DNA from: Actinomycetota bacterium
GTDB taxonomy: Bacteria; Actinomycetota; Acidimicrobiia; Spongiisociales; ZC4RG35
DNA length: 34,548 bases
Assembly: GCA_027296205.1 (NCBI GenBank)
Contig: JAPUJM010000109.1
Coordinates: 1 to 34,548, forward strand
Reading direction: 5' to 3'
A model generated the notes under the pieces. The model made no database searches, was not told the origin of the DNA, and was given only the letters and a program-made list of their open reading frames with translations. A program made the translations under genes and the position numbers. Of the stretch, positions 1 through 9,027 are shown piece by piece (positions within the stretch are counted from its first letter, which is position 1; every line of letters begins with the position of its first letter).

Positions 1-254
1 ATCTTCCGGGCGGTGGCCAATGTCGCAAATCGCTCGAGGTGCGCGTAGGCATCGGGATGGCTGTACAGACGCCAGCCCCCGGCCACTGGGCGCAGCACCA
101 ACCCGGAGCCACGTGCTTCCATCTCCTCACCAAGCTGTCCCAGGAGATCCTCCACGTGCCGTGTCGAGACTTCGAGCACTTCCGCCAGCTCACTCGCCGG
201 CACCGGCGACTCGGTCACGAACAGGACGGCTTCGAGGGCGGCAAGCTCGTTCAT
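1..254 (-). CDS. scpB: Segregation and condensation protein B (partial, N-terminus only)
   Basis: The minus strand reads from an ATG at 254 to the left edge with no stop, giving 84 residues that begin MNELAALEAVLFVTESPVPA. This is the first winged-helix segment of ScpB, the kleisin-associated subunit of the SMC-ScpA-ScpB condensin used in chromosome segregation. The ATG overlaps the scpA stop in an ATGA, so the two are probably translationally coupled, as is usual for scpAB. The rest of the gene lies outside the window. Identity is secure from sequence plus position after scpA. Confidence 0.9.
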   Translation of the reverse strand, partial: MNELAALEAVLFVTESPVPASELAEVLEVSTRHVEDLLGQLGEEMEARGSGLVLRPVAGGWRLYSHPDAYAHLERFATLATARK

Positions 255-1012
255 GATGTCCACTCTGAGGTCAGGTCGACGATGCCATCGTCGCGATGAC
301 GAACCTCGATCGACGACAGCCAATCATCCTGGGCCACTTCGATCAGGCCCCATCGGGCCATCTCGAGGAGGGCCAGGAAGTACGCAGCGACCTCGATCGG
401 GTGGCCGCAGTCCTCGATCAGGTCCTCGAAGCTGGCAGTGGTGACCGCCTCGATGCGATGACGCAGGTCTGCTATCGCCGAGTCGACATTTGGCAGGTCG
501 AGATCGAGGTGATCGAGATCGGGTTCCTGTGATTGCCTCATGAAGACCTTGGCCGCGAGAACAGCCAGCCCTGGGGCATCGATGGGCAGGGTCACCTCGG
601 GCAAAGGCGCCTGGACATCCTGGTCCAAACCGGAGACTCGGGGAACGTAGCGATTTCCGTCCTGAAGCCTTCGCCGCAGGACGGCGGCGACATCCTTGAA
701 TGTGACACACACCAGCAGCTGCGAGAGAAGACGGTCACGCTCCTCAATGAGGGCCAACTCGTCGTCGAGCTCGACGTCGCCCGAGGTCGGGAGCAGAGAA
801 TGGGCTTTCAACTGGATCAGGGTGGATGCGATGAGGAGAAACTCAGAGGTCACCTCGATGTCCATCTCTCGCATCTCGTCGAGAAAAGAGAGGTACTCCC
901 CCACCACCTCGGTGAGTCCGACGGCTGCTATCTCCACCTGGTGCTTCGTTATCAGTTGAAGAAGCAGATCGAGGGGCCCTTGAAAGACAGTTGTCTTGAC
1001 GTGGAATGTCAT
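251..1012 (-). CDS. scpA: Segregation and condensation protein A (kleisin)
   Basis: This 253-residue protein is the kleisin subunit that bridges the SMC heads in bacterial condensin. The N-terminal family signature FQGPLDLLLQLI is at residues 10-21. The middle is acidic and variable, and a C-terminal winged-helix-like segment lies at about 181-240 (GHPIEVAAYFLALLEMARWG). Its length is normal for the family. The ATG at 1012 has no strong Shine-Dalgarno site, but the HD-domain gene ends only 17 bases upstream, so read-through coupling is plausible. The stop overlaps the scpB start. Confidence 0.95.
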   Translation of the reverse strand: MTFHVKTTVFQGPLDLLLQLITKHQVEIAAVGLTEVVGEYLSFLDEMREMDIEVTSEFLLIASTLIQLKAHSLLPTSGDVELDDELALIEERDRLLSQLLVCVTFKDVAAVLRRRLQDGNRYVPRVSGLDQDVQAPLPEVTLPIDAPGLAVLAAKVFMRQSQEPDLDHLDLDLPNVDSAIADLRHRIEAVTTASFEDLIEDCGHPIEVAAYFLALLEMARWGLIEVAQDDWLSSIEVRHRDDGIVDLTSEWTS

Positions 1013-1029
1013 TGCGGGTTCGAGATTAT

Positions 1030-1536
1030 TCAGAAATCAGCCCTGGTTCCGGCCTTTGGCGCCTGATCGGCCGCGACGAGGGTCTTCCAAAGGTTGCTTT
1101 CAATGGTCTGAGGCCTCTCGCCCTGATGATGAAGCGCGTATTCGATGGCGAGTGATGGTGCTTGCAACTCGACGAGCTCCCGGGCCCCGTTTCTTCCGTG
1201 GTCCCGGTACAGGACCATTCGCTCGGTGAGTGGAAGCCCGAGAACGATCATGACAGAAGCGACGGATCGACCGATCACCCCGAGGTGGGCATGACGTTTC
1301 CCGACGTCGTGCATCAACGCCGCTGTTATGACCTCTCCATCGTCGTGCCCATCCGAGATGACACTCAGAGCGGCGTGATAGCCGTGACGCTGATCCGCAT
1401 CCATTTGCTCGAAGAACACCTCAGCCAGCTCAGGGGCAAGCCACGAGGCAACGGTGGCCCGCTCGGAGATCGAGAGTGGCTTCGAGGTGAGGACATCGAA
1501 GAACCGTCTGGTCAGGTGGCTCAGAGAGCCAGACAT
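1030..1536 (-). CDS. HD-domain protein (putative metal-dependent phosphohydrolase)
   Basis: A 168-residue protein with a compact HD domain: His51/His54, the His76-Asp77 pair inside LMHDVGK, His113, and Asp157 in AADQAP. In the HD superfamily these residues bind divalent metals for phosphomonoester or phosphodiester hydrolysis, often of nucleotides. There is no partner domain to fix the substrate. It lies 3 bases after the DksA/TraR-like gene and 17 bases before scpA, so it belongs to the same transcription unit. Similar small HD proteins near scpAB are usually left as hypothetical, and I would not assign a reaction. Confidence 0.8.
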   Translation of the reverse strand: MSGSLSHLTRRFFDVLTSKPLSISERATVASWLAPELAEVFFEQMDADQRHGYHAALSVISDGHDDGEVITAALMHDVGKRHAHLGVIGRSVASVMIVLGLPLTERMVLYRDHGRNGARELVELQAPSLAIEYALHHQGERPQTIESNLWKTLVAADQAPKAGTRADF

Positions 1537-1539
1537 GGG

Positions 1540-1890
1540 TCAGGAATTCGCCTGGGACTTGCAATCGACGCAGAGCACGGACGCCGGTCGGAACTTCATC
1601 CGGTCGGCTCCGATCTCTTTGCCACAGTTATCGCAGGTGCCGTAGGTCCCCGCGGCAATATGGGCCAAAGCCCTGTCGACATCGTCCAACTGGTGCTTCA
1701 GCGAGTCAACCACTCCCAGCACCTCGGTTCGCTCGGCTGTCACCGCCGCCGCGTCGGCGAAGCTCTCCCCGAAATCGAGGTCGGCCTTGAGATCCCCCGA
1801 TTCGGCCGCACCAAGCTCATCCAATTGGTGAACCAGATTCGCTCGCTCTTCTTTGAGCGTCTTCTCTGCGGTTGCGATATCGAGCGCCAT
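1540..1890 (-). CDS. DksA/TraR-family C4 zinc-finger protein
   Basis: About 116 residues: an N-terminal helical hairpin (roughly 5-80, charged and coiled-coil-like), then a C4 zinc finger with Cys86, Cys89, Cys107 and Cys110 (CDNC and CVDC). This is the DksA/TraR architecture, whose members enter the RNA polymerase secondary channel or act as zinc-finger regulators. Without biochemical data it should not be called DksA itself. The ATG at 1890 overlaps the recombinase stop in TGATG; an in-frame GTG sits one codon upstream (1893). It is the first of three small genes leading into scpA. Confidence 0.88.
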   Translation of the reverse strand: MALDIATAEKTLKEERANLVHQLDELGAAESGDLKADLDFGESFADAAAVTAERTEVLGVVDSLKHQLDDVDRALAHIAAGTYGTCDNCGKEIGADRMKFRPASVLCVDCKSQANS

Positions 1891-2786
1891 CACCGACTCC
1901 TCGGGTGTGCCTGGACGTAGATCTCCATCACGTGGGCGGGACTTACCCTCGTGTAGACCTGGGTTGTGCTAATCGTAGCGTGCCCCAACATCTCTTGAAC
2001 AGTTCTGAGGTCTGCTCCCGCCTCGACCATATGGGTCGCTGCGGAATGCCGCAACACGTGGGGCGACACTCGTCGCTGTTCGATTCCCGCCCTGGCGGCA
2101 TGTTTCTTGACCACGTCAAACGCCCCCTGTCGAGAGAGCCTGCCTCCCCTCATGTTGAGAAATACCGGATCGCCGGGCTCCGAGACCCTGATTATCGTCA
2201 AACGGTCCGGCAGCCATCGCGCCATGGCGTCGACGGCCTTGGCGCCAAGGGGCACCAGACGCTGTCTGGCGCCCTTTCCGGTTACCAGGACGATTCTGTC
2301 GGTGAGGTCGAGATCACCCAGGTCCAGGCCGACTGCTTCCGACACCCGCGCTCCCGATGCGTAGAGGAACTCCAAGAGGGCAGAGTCACGGCGAGCACCG
2401 GGAGTCTCGGAGCCCGGAGCCTCGACCAGGGCGACAGCCTCCTCGATGGTGACGGCTTTGGGAAATGGGTCGGGGCGACGTGGGGTCTGGAGGAGACTCG
2501 TCGGATCGGATTCTCTCAACTCCTCGATCAGTAGAAATCGATGTAAACCCCTGATCGCGGCGATCTTTCTGCCGATGGTCGCGTTGGCCAGGTGGTTCTG
2601 TCTCAAATGGCTCACGAACTGTTCGACCAACTCATCGGTGGGCTCGCTGCCATCCAGGAAAGCCATGTATTGATCGAGGTCCCGCTGGTATGCGATCAGC
2701 GTGTTCTTCGCCAGGCCCTTCTCGACCCGAAGCGAGATCAGGTACTCCTCGATGCACTCGGACATCGAGAGGTGAGCCGAGCTCAC
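1890..2786 (-). CDS. xerD: Tyrosine site-specific recombinase, XerC/XerD type
   Basis: Tyrosine recombinase that resolves chromosome dimers at dif. From the internal Met at 2765 (residue 1) the catalytic set is complete: Arg140 (SGARVSE), Lys164 (TGKG), His236-x-x-Arg239 (HVLRHS), His262 (LGHAT) and nucleophile Tyr271 (VYTRV). An N-terminal SAM-like core-binding domain covers about 1-95. Two starts are possible: GTG at 2786, which makes a GTGA overlap with ald, or ATG at 2765. A still longer reading to 2855 would run deep into ald and has no homology. XerD is more likely than XerC from the context near pyrG and scpA. Confidence 0.93.
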   Translation of the reverse strand: MSSAHLSMSECIEEYLISLRVEKGLAKNTLIAYQRDLDQYMAFLDGSEPTDELVEQFVSHLRQNHLANATIGRKIAAIRGLHRFLLIEELRESDPTSLLQTPRRPDPFPKAVTIEEAVALVEAPGSETPGARRDSALLEFLYASGARVSEAVGLDLGDLDLTDRIVLVTGKGARQRLVPLGAKAVDAMARWLPDRLTIIRVSEPGDPVFLNMRGGRLSRQGAFDVVKKHAARAGIEQRRVSPHVLRHSAATHMVEAGADLRTVQEMLGHATISTTQVYTRVSPAHVMEIYVQAHPRSR

Positions 2787-3904
2787 ACTCCGGCGAGGGC
2801 CTCGGCCGCAGGGACGTGATCCACACCGAGACTCTCGGCGACGGCGCCGTGACACACGCTTTCGCCGACGATGTTCACTCCCGACTCCAGTTCCGGGTGG
2901 GCGCTCACGGCGTGACGCACTCCTTCGTCGGCCAGGGCTACCGCATAGCGCATGGTGGCGTTGGTCAACGCATAGGTTGACGTGTGGGGCACCGCACCAG
3001 GAATGTTCCCTACCGCGTAGTGCAGAACCTCGTGAACCGTGTAGACGGGATCGTTATGGGTCGTCTCCTCAGAAGTCTCGAAACAGCCCCCCTGGTCGAT
3101 CGCAACGTCGACGAGCACCGCGCCCCGCTTCATCGATCGCACCATTTCCTCGGTGACGAGCTTGGGTGCGGCGGCACCGGGGACCAGAACCGTCCCGATG
3201 ACGAGGTCCGCCGCGAGGACCTGATCCTCCAGGGTCAGCCTGTTGGAGTGCAGAGTGACGATCCGTCCCTGGTAGAGAGAGTCCAGCGACCGAAGCTTGC
3301 TGATGTCGTTGTCGAGAACAATCACATCGGCCTGCATCCCCATGGCGATCACCGCGGCATTCGACCCGGCCATTCCACCACCGATCACGACAACCCTGGC
3401 AGGACTCACACCAGCGACGCCTCCCAGGAGAATTCCCCTCCCACCCTGCGCCTTGGTGAGGAAGTAGGCACCTGCCTGTGTGGCCATGCGACCCGCAATC
3501 TCAGACATGGGCGCCAGTAGGGGCAGCGACCGATCCGACATCTGGACGGTCTCATAGGCGATTCCGATGATCCCCTTCTTTGCCAGACCTGCGGCCAAAT
3601 CCGGGTAGGCGGCGAGGTGAAGATAGGTGAAGAGAATCTGACCCTCCCGGAACATCTCAACCTCGGACGCCTGGGGCTCTTTCACCTTGAGGATCATGTC
3701 GGCGCCACCGAACACCGCCTCGGCGTTGGGGACGATGGTGGCTCCTTGCGCCTCGAATTCGTCGTTGTGAATGGTGGAGCCTTCGCCGGCGTCCTTCTCT
3801 ATGAGCACCTCGTGGCCACGCTCGGTCAACTCGCGTACGCCAACAGGTGTGATGGCCACGCGATCTTCAGCGGTTTTGATCTCTTTCGGTACGCCGACGA
3901 TCAC
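2783..3904 (-). CDS. ald: Alanine dehydrogenase
   Basis: A 373-residue NAD-dependent enzyme interconverting L-alanine and pyruvate plus ammonia. Family catalytic residues fall at the expected positions: Lys75 (LKVKEP), His96 (YLHLA) and Asp270 (VAIDQGG). The Rossmann motif GGGMAG is at 175-180, with Asp198 in VLDND for NAD ribose binding. The start is a GTG at 3904 with a strong GAGGAGG site 8 bases upstream. The 66-base gap to pyrG may hold a promoter, though I see no convincing box. Full length and apparently intact. Confidence 0.96.
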   Translation of the reverse strand: MIVGVPKEIKTAEDRVAITPVGVRELTERGHEVLIEKDAGEGSTIHNDEFEAQGATIVPNAEAVFGGADMILKVKEPQASEVEMFREGQILFTYLHLAAYPDLAAGLAKKGIIGIAYETVQMSDRSLPLLAPMSEIAGRMATQAGAYFLTKAQGGRGILLGGVAGVSPARVVVIGGGMAGSNAAVIAMGMQADVIVLDNDISKLRSLDSLYQGRIVTLHSNRLTLEDQVLAADLVIGTVLVPGAAAPKLVTEEMVRSMKRGAVLVDVAIDQGGCFETSEETTHNDPVYTVHEVLHYAVGNIPGAVPHTSTYALTNATMRYAVALADEGVRHAVSAHPELESGVNIVGESVCHGAVAESLGVDHVPAAEALAGV

Positions 3905-3970
3905 AGACGAATCCTCCTCAAAAGGCGGGTAACGGTCCCAACAAGGCTAGACCCCGCGAAATGCCGCCCG

Positions 3971-5677
3971 TCAGTCGACAGCGACTCCCTGGACCTCGTT
4001 GGTGGCGGTTGCGGGCCTGGATGCTCGCTTCATAGCTGCCGCCCCGACCAGACCGGCGAAGAGTGGGTGGGGGACATCCGGCCTCGACCGGAACTCCGGG
4101 TGAGCCTGGGTGGCGACAAAGAACGGATGATCCACGAGTTCGATGTACTCGACGAGGTTGTCATCCGGGGACAGACCGGAAAGACGCATGCCGGCCGCTT
4201 CGAGATCCTTCCGGTAGTGGTTGTTCACTTCCCAGCGATGACGGTGCCGCTCGTAGACCAACTCCTCGCCGTAGAGCGATCTGACGAGGGAGCCTTCGGC
4301 GAGCTTTGCCGCGTAGAGGCCCAACCGCATCGTCCCTCCCTTGACTTCGACCTCCTCCTGACTTTCCATCAGATCGATGACGGGGTCGGGCGACGAAGGG
4401 TCGAACTCGGTGCTGTTGGCATCAGTCAATCCCAAAACGGCCCGGGAGAACTCGATAACAGCACACTGCAGCCCAAGACAAAGACCGAGAAACGGGATGT
4501 TGTGCTCGCGGGCGTATCTGATCGCCTGGATCTTTCCTTCGACGCCTCGGTGGCCGAAGCCTCCTGGTACCACCACACCGTCGAGATCTTCCAGATATGA
4601 ATCGGAGAGGAGCCCGGTCAATTCATCGCTCGGGATCCAACGTAGGTCGAGCTTCATGCCGTGGGCGGCAGCTCCATGTCGAAGAGCTTCGACAACGGAG
4701 AGATACGCGTCGGGGAGCCCCACGTACTTACCCACGATGCCCACGGTCACCGGGTCCGTCGCCGCCAGTGCCTTGTCGACCATTGCCCGCCACGCGTCGA
4801 GGTTCGGTGGCCCGGTGACAAGGCCGAGCCGATCGCAGACGACAGTGTCCATGCCACCGTCATGGAGCACCAGCGGGACCTCGTAGATGTCCCGTGCGTC
4901 AGGCGTGGCTATGACCGCACGTGGCTCGACATCACAAAACAGACTGATCTTCCTCCGCACTTCCTCGTCGATGTCTCGATCGGAGCGAACAATTATCAAA
5001 TCGGGATGGATCCCCTTGCTGCGGAGCTCGGCGACGGAGTGCTGGGTCGGCTTGGTCTTCAACTCCTCGGATGTGGCGATGTAAGGCACGAGCGTCACGT
5101 GGACGTAGAGCACATTCTCTCGCCCCACATCGTTGCCGTACTGGCGGATCGCCTCCAAGAAGGGGAGACTCTCGATGTCACCGACAGTCCCGCCCACTTC
5201 CGTGATGACCACGTCAACGTCTTGCGAGCCAACGCGCTGGATGCGCTCCTTGATTTCGTTGGTGATGTGTGGGATCACCTGCACGGTGTCGCCCAAATAG
5301 TCACCCCGTCGCTCCTTCTGAATCACAGACAGATAGACGGAGCCGGATGTGACGTTGGACGAGCGCTTCAGGTTTTCACCGGTGAATCGCTCGTAATGAC
5401 CGAGGTCGAGGTCAGTCTCGCCACCATCGTCTGTCACGAACACCTCCCCGTGCTGGAAGGGATTCATGGTGCCCGGGTCGACATTGATGTAGGGGTCGAG
5501 CTTCTGGTTCACGACCTTCAGCCCTCGTGCCTTCAGGAGGCGGCCGAGCGATGCCGCCGCTATCCCCTTGCCAAGGCTGGAAACCACCCCTCCCGTGACG
5601 AAGACGTACTTGGTCTCGGTGGGGGCGGGCCCGGGGCTGTCGGGTGTGGGTTCCGGAGAGAAAAGAGGCCCGTTCAT
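3971..5677 (-). CDS. pyrG: CTP synthase
   Basis: CTP synthase (568 residues) aminates UTP to CTP using glutamine and ATP. The N-terminal amidoligase domain begins KYVFVTGGVVSSLGKG at 23-38. The C-terminal class I glutamine amidotransferase has nucleophile Cys400 in LGLCLGLQ and partners His526 and Glu528 in AHPEF. An unusual proline-rich leader of about 20 residues (MNGPLFSPEP...) precedes the normal start of homology; nearby in-frame alternatives are absent, so it is probably real but dispensable. recN ends 47 bases upstream. Confidence 0.97.
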   Translation of the reverse strand: MNGPLFSPEPTPDSPGPAPTETKYVFVTGGVVSSLGKGIAAASLGRLLKARGLKVVNQKLDPYINVDPGTMNPFQHGEVFVTDDGGETDLDLGHYERFTGENLKRSSNVTSGSVYLSVIQKERRGDYLGDTVQVIPHITNEIKERIQRVGSQDVDVVITEVGGTVGDIESLPFLEAIRQYGNDVGRENVLYVHVTLVPYIATSEELKTKPTQHSVAELRSKGIHPDLIIVRSDRDIDEEVRRKISLFCDVEPRAVIATPDARDIYEVPLVLHDGGMDTVVCDRLGLVTGPPNLDAWRAMVDKALAATDPVTVGIVGKYVGLPDAYLSVVEALRHGAAAHGMKLDLRWIPSDELTGLLSDSYLEDLDGVVVPGGFGHRGVEGKIQAIRYAREHNIPFLGLCLGLQCAVIEFSRAVLGLTDANSTEFDPSSPDPVIDLMESQEEVEVKGGTMRLGLYAAKLAEGSLVRSLYGEELVYERHRHRWEVNNHYRKDLEAAGMRLSGLSPDDNLVEYIELVDHPFFVATQAHPEFRSRPDVPHPLFAGLVGAAAMKRASRPATATNEVQGVAVD

Positions 5678-5724
5678 GACGGGATTTCACAGTAGCACCG
5701 TGGTCTCACGATGCCACCCATTGG

Positions 5725-7317
5725 TCAGTCCGATGCTGTCGCGAGGAGTTCGGCCGCCGCCTGGTGCCCCGCTTTGCTCTCCGGCAACCCGGCGAGCATG
5801 CGGGAGATTTCTCGCAACCTGGTATCGCCGTCAACGGTGTAAACCCTTGCGGAGCCGCGTTGGCGCTCCACCACGTAGTGGACATCGGCGTACGCGGCGA
5901 CCTGAGGGAGATGGGTAACGCACAGAACCTGGTTGCCCTCGGCGAGGTCGGCCAGTTTTCGCCCGAGCGCAAGAGCGGTCGCTCCTCCAACTCCGGCGTC
6001 CACCTCGTCAAAGACCAGTGTGGCGGTTCCAGGTCTCCGAGTGGCCAGTCTGACCGCCAGAACCAGACGCGACAGTTCGCCGCCCGAAGCGACGGCGTGA
6101 ACCGGCCCTGGTTCCAGCCTCTCGTCAGAGCTGAACCAGAGTTCGATGCGATCGAGACCATTCGGCCCCGGTTCCGCAGATTCGATCCGGAACTCGAGGC
6201 TTGCCTCGCCGAGACCCATGTCCCCGAGATGAGAAGAAGCCTCTTTGGCGAGTCGCGATGCCGTGCGCAGTCGGGTATCCGTGAGGTTGGAGCCGGCCGA
6301 GGCGAGAGCCCCCCGAGCCTGGCTCAAGGCCGCCTCCAACTCCCCTGCGGTGGACAGGAGGGAGTCGAGTTGGTCGGCCCTCTCCCTTGCCTGCTCACCA
6401 AAATCGATCACATCGCCGAGAGTCCTCCCATACTTGCGTTTCAGATCTCCTATAGCGGTGAGACGATCTTCGACTTGGTTGAGAAGGCTCGGATCGGTAT
6501 CGAGATCGTCGGCCGCTCGGCGTACTTCTCGTCCCAGTTCGGCGATGTCTGCCGCCGCGGCGTCAACTTCCTCTGTCAGCGATGCCAGCCCCGGGTCTAG
6601 GTTGCTGACTTTGCGAATCCTGGAGACGGCCTCGCCACCGTCCTCCGTCATCCGGTCGATCGCTCGAAGCGTCTCGGCCAGGTGCTCCCCGATTTCTTCG
6701 ACGTTTCGAAGCCGGAGTGCCTTGGCCTCCAGTTGCTCGTCCTCGTCGGGCTCGAGAGCGGCGCCCGCGATTTCAGAGGCCTGGAATCTCACCAGATCGA
6801 GTTCACGACGAAGAGCCATCTCGTCCCCGCCCAGCATGCTCAGGCGATCCTCTGCATCCTTCAGGTCATCCCACGCCGACTTGTAGGCCTCAGAAGTCAA
6901 TCGACCATCCTCATCCAGCGCCGAGTCGACCAGGGAAAGCAGGTGCGATGGGCGCTTCAGCGAGAGCCGATCGTGCTGTCCCACGATCTCGACGAGGGCA
7001 CCGACTCGGTCCGAGAGGGTTCTAGCTGAAACGACCGAGCCCTCGAGATGGGCCCTGCTGTTCCCTTCCCGTGGCACTACTCGGGTAACCCCTAGCTCCT
7101 TGGCACCACTTCTGAACAGACCGTCGGCCTGGGCCCGATCGGCCTTCGGCCCCACCGCCGCCGGGTCGGACTTCTCACCCAGAATGAGACGCAGCCCCCC
7201 GAGCAGCAGGGTCTTGCCGGCACCCGTTTCACCCGTGATAACGGTGAGTCGGGTCGAGGGCTCGATGGTGGCTTCCTCGAGCAACCCGAGATTGTGGACC
7301 CGTAAATGCTCGAGCAC
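5725..7317 (-). CDS. recN: DNA repair protein RecN
   Basis: SMC-like ATPase used in double-strand-break repair. Head motifs: Walker A GETGAGKT at 29-36, ABC signature SGGELSRL at 411-418, Walker B LVFDEVDAGVGG at 434-445. The arms between about 150 and 350 are predicted coiled coil. At 530 residues it is slightly shorter than the E. coli protein. The GTG start at 7317 shares one base with the nadK TAG stop (TAGTG), so expression is probably coupled to nadK. The nadK-recN pair is conserved across many bacteria. Confidence 0.95.
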   Translation of the reverse strand: MLEHLRVHNLGLLEEATIEPSTRLTVITGETGAGKTLLLGGLRLILGEKSDPAAVGPKADRAQADGLFRSGAKELGVTRVVPREGNSRAHLEGSVVSARTLSDRVGALVEIVGQHDRLSLKRPSHLLSLVDSALDEDGRLTSEAYKSAWDDLKDAEDRLSMLGGDEMALRRELDLVRFQASEIAGAALEPDEDEQLEAKALRLRNVEEIGEHLAETLRAIDRMTEDGGEAVSRIRKVSNLDPGLASLTEEVDAAAADIAELGREVRRAADDLDTDPSLLNQVEDRLTAIGDLKRKYGRTLGDVIDFGEQARERADQLDSLLSTAGELEAALSQARGALASAGSNLTDTRLRTASRLAKEASSHLGDMGLGEASLEFRIESAEPGPNGLDRIELWFSSDERLEPGPVHAVASGGELSRLVLAVRLATRRPGTATLVFDEVDAGVGGATALALGRKLADLAEGNQVLCVTHLPQVAAYADVHYVVERQRGSARVYTVDGDTRLREISRMLAGLPESKAGHQAAAELLATASD

Positions 7318-8093
7318 TACTTCAGCCCGAACTTGTCCTTGACCAGGCCGGAGAATGTCCGGCCGCCCAAGGACACAAAGCGGGCTGGCCGGTCGCCCTT
7401 GCTGATGGTGACGGTCTCGTGCTCTTCGAGCCGACCAAGGTCGGTCTTGTCAACGTTGACCTTCACCGGCCGATCGCGGCTAACGGTCACTTCGATGGAT
7501 GTGGTGTCCGGGAGCACCAGCGGACGGTCAAAGAGGGAGTGCGTGGATATCGGGGTCATGACAAGTGCATCAACACGATGATCCACCAACGGTCCTCCGG
7601 CCGAGAACGAGTAGGCGGTGGACCCGGTTGGGGTAGCAACGATCAAACCATCGGCTCGATATGTGATAAACGCCTCGCCGTCAATGACTACGTCGAGACT
7701 CACCAGTCTTGTGGTGTCGATCTTCTCCACGACCACATCGTTGACCCCCAGGGCTGTCACCCCACCGATGGTCGCAGCGACCGTGGTCCTCTCGTCGATG
7801 TCGTAGTCCCCGGCGATCAGTCGTCGCACTGTCGGCTCTAAATCAGGAGGCTCGGCCTCGGCAAGGAAACCGAGTGTCCCGAGGTTGAAGCCGATAACCG
7901 GAACGTCCCAAATGAGCGAACGACGCACGGCGCCCAGCATCGTGCCATCGCCGCCCACTCCCACGACGATGTCGGGTGGGGTCTTGTCGTCTGTGATCAC
8001 CGATCCACCCAGTAGCTGGATCTGGGCTGAGAGTGCCTCGGCGAATTCCCCCGCGGACTCGCGTCCCTGTCGCACTTCGAGTGCAAACTTCAA
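7317..8093 (-). CDS. nadK: NAD kinase
   Basis: This 258-residue protein phosphorylates NAD to NADP using ATP or polyphosphate. The GGDG motif is at 47-50 with Asp49 the likely catalytic base; the conserved block DGLIVATPTGSTAYSFSAGG binds NAD. The usual Asn-Glu pair is Asn-Asp here (GVNDVVVEK), a conservative change. It begins 9 bases after the small 47-residue gene. In mycobacteria tlyA lies in this gap; here there is no room for it. Confidence 0.95.
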   Translation of the reverse strand: MKFALEVRQGRESAGEFAEALSAQIQLLGGSVITDDKTPPDIVVGVGGDGTMLGAVRRSLIWDVPVIGFNLGTLGFLAEAEPPDLEPTVRRLIAGDYDIDERTTVAATIGGVTALGVNDVVVEKIDTTRLVSLDVVIDGEAFITYRADGLIVATPTGSTAYSFSAGGPLVDHRVDALVMTPISTHSLFDRPLVLPDTTSIEVTVSRDRPVKVNVDKTDLGRLEEHETVTISKGDRPARFVSLGGRTFSGLVKDKFGLK

Positions 8094-8102
8094 CCGGACA
8101 CC

Positions 8103-8246
8103 TCAGGTCGCCTCCAACTCGTCCAGGATTCGGCTCAGGAGATCGGCCAATTCCGCAGCCGGCCCGGGAAGAGAGGCAGGATCGAGCTGCTCGAGTTGCT
8201 GCAAGGCGTTCTCGAGTTCTTCGACTTGGGCGTCGGTGAGGTTCAT
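8103..8246 (-). CDS. Small conserved-position protein of unknown function (47 residues)
   Basis: An ATG at 8246 opens a 47-residue acidic helical protein (MNLTDAQVEELENALQ...ILDELEAT) with regular leucine spacing suggesting one or two amphipathic helices. No catalytic motif. The longer in-frame reading to 8339 overlaps the HAD gene and looks non-coding. It sits 10 bases after the phosphatase gene and 9 before nadK. Mycobacteria also have a small gene between the Rv1692-type phosphatase and tlyA-nadK, so this may be its counterpart (inference). Function unknown. Confidence 0.6.
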   Translation of the reverse strand: MNLTDAQVEELENALQQLEQLDPASLPGPAAELADLLSRILDELEAT

Positions 8247-8256
8247 GTGGCGTCGA

Positions 8257-9027
8257 TTATTGCCTGCTGGCACGCGATAACACCAGATCCACGGCTGATT
8301 CGAAGTCAGGCACGACGTGGTCGGCCGCCGAGACGTCATCGTCGCTGGTGGTGGCTCCGGTCAGAACGAGAATGGAACTCCACTCGGGCTCCGCTGTTGC
8401 CATCGCAACGTCGGTATCCATTCGATCGCCGATCACCCATGCCTCGTCGATGCCGCGCGATTTGACCAGGTCCCTCATGGCCTGGTGCGGCTTGCCTGCA
8501 ACCTCTGGGACCCGCCCGGCCGCGGTCGCAATCGCAGCTACGAGGGAACCGGCGCCGGGGAGGAATCCTGTGGCGGTCGGCAACGTCGGATCAGTGTTGG
8601 TTGCCAGGAATCTGGCACCCGAACGCACCGCCGCCGAAGCCCGTGCGATGTTGTCGTAGGTGACATTCCGATCCAAGCCCACGACCACCGAGCCGGCCTT
8701 CTCAGGGTCCTCGGTGATCTCGATACCGACGCGAGCCAGGGCATCGACGACACCCTTCTCCCCAACGACCATTGTCGGCTGGTCTTCGAGGGTCAGTAGC
8801 GAAGCCGCCGCCTGGGACGACGTAATAACCTGGGAAGGGTCGGTGGAAACGCCAGTCACGACTTCGATCTTGGATGCCACCTGAGCCGGTGTTCGTGTCG
8901 AGTTGTTTGTCAAATAGGTGATTCGAGCGTGAGTCTCCGTGAGCCGACGCAGGGCCTCGGGGGCACCCGGAACAGCCACATCCCCCCGATAGAGGACACC
9001 GTCGAGGTCACAGATGACTTCGATCAT
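8257..9027 (-). CDS. HAD superfamily phosphatase, subfamily IIA (NagD-like)
   Basis: A 256-residue HAD-IIA hydrolase. Motif I is DLDG (Asp7, Asp9), motif II TNNST (Thr40-Ser43), followed by a Rossmann-like C2 cap, the motif III lysine in GKPHQ, and motif IV GDRMDTD. These enzymes dephosphorylate small phosphometabolites; the actinobacterial relative beside nadK/recN has been linked to glycerol-3-phosphate recycling (established for Rv1692, inferred here). The ATG overlaps the peptidase stop as ATGA. Confidence 0.88.
   Translation of the reverse strand: MIEVICDLDGVLYRGDVAVPGAPEALRRLTETHARITYLTNNSTRTPAQVASKIEVVTGVSTDPSQVITSSQAAASLLTLEDQPTMVVGEKGVVDALARVGIEITEDPEKAGSVVVGLDRNVTYDNIARASAAVRSGARFLATNTDPTLPTATGFLPGAGSLVAAIATAAGRVPEVAGKPHQAMRDLVKSRGIDEAWVIGDRMDTDVAMATAEPEWSSILVLTGATTSDDDVSAADHVVPDFESAVDLVLSRASRQ

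Noticed and set aside
3617..5695. Long plus-strand open frames opposite ald and pyrG (327 and 344 residues).
   Set aside because: They are shadows of well-identified minus-strand genes in GC-rich DNA and have no recognisable domain or ribosome site.
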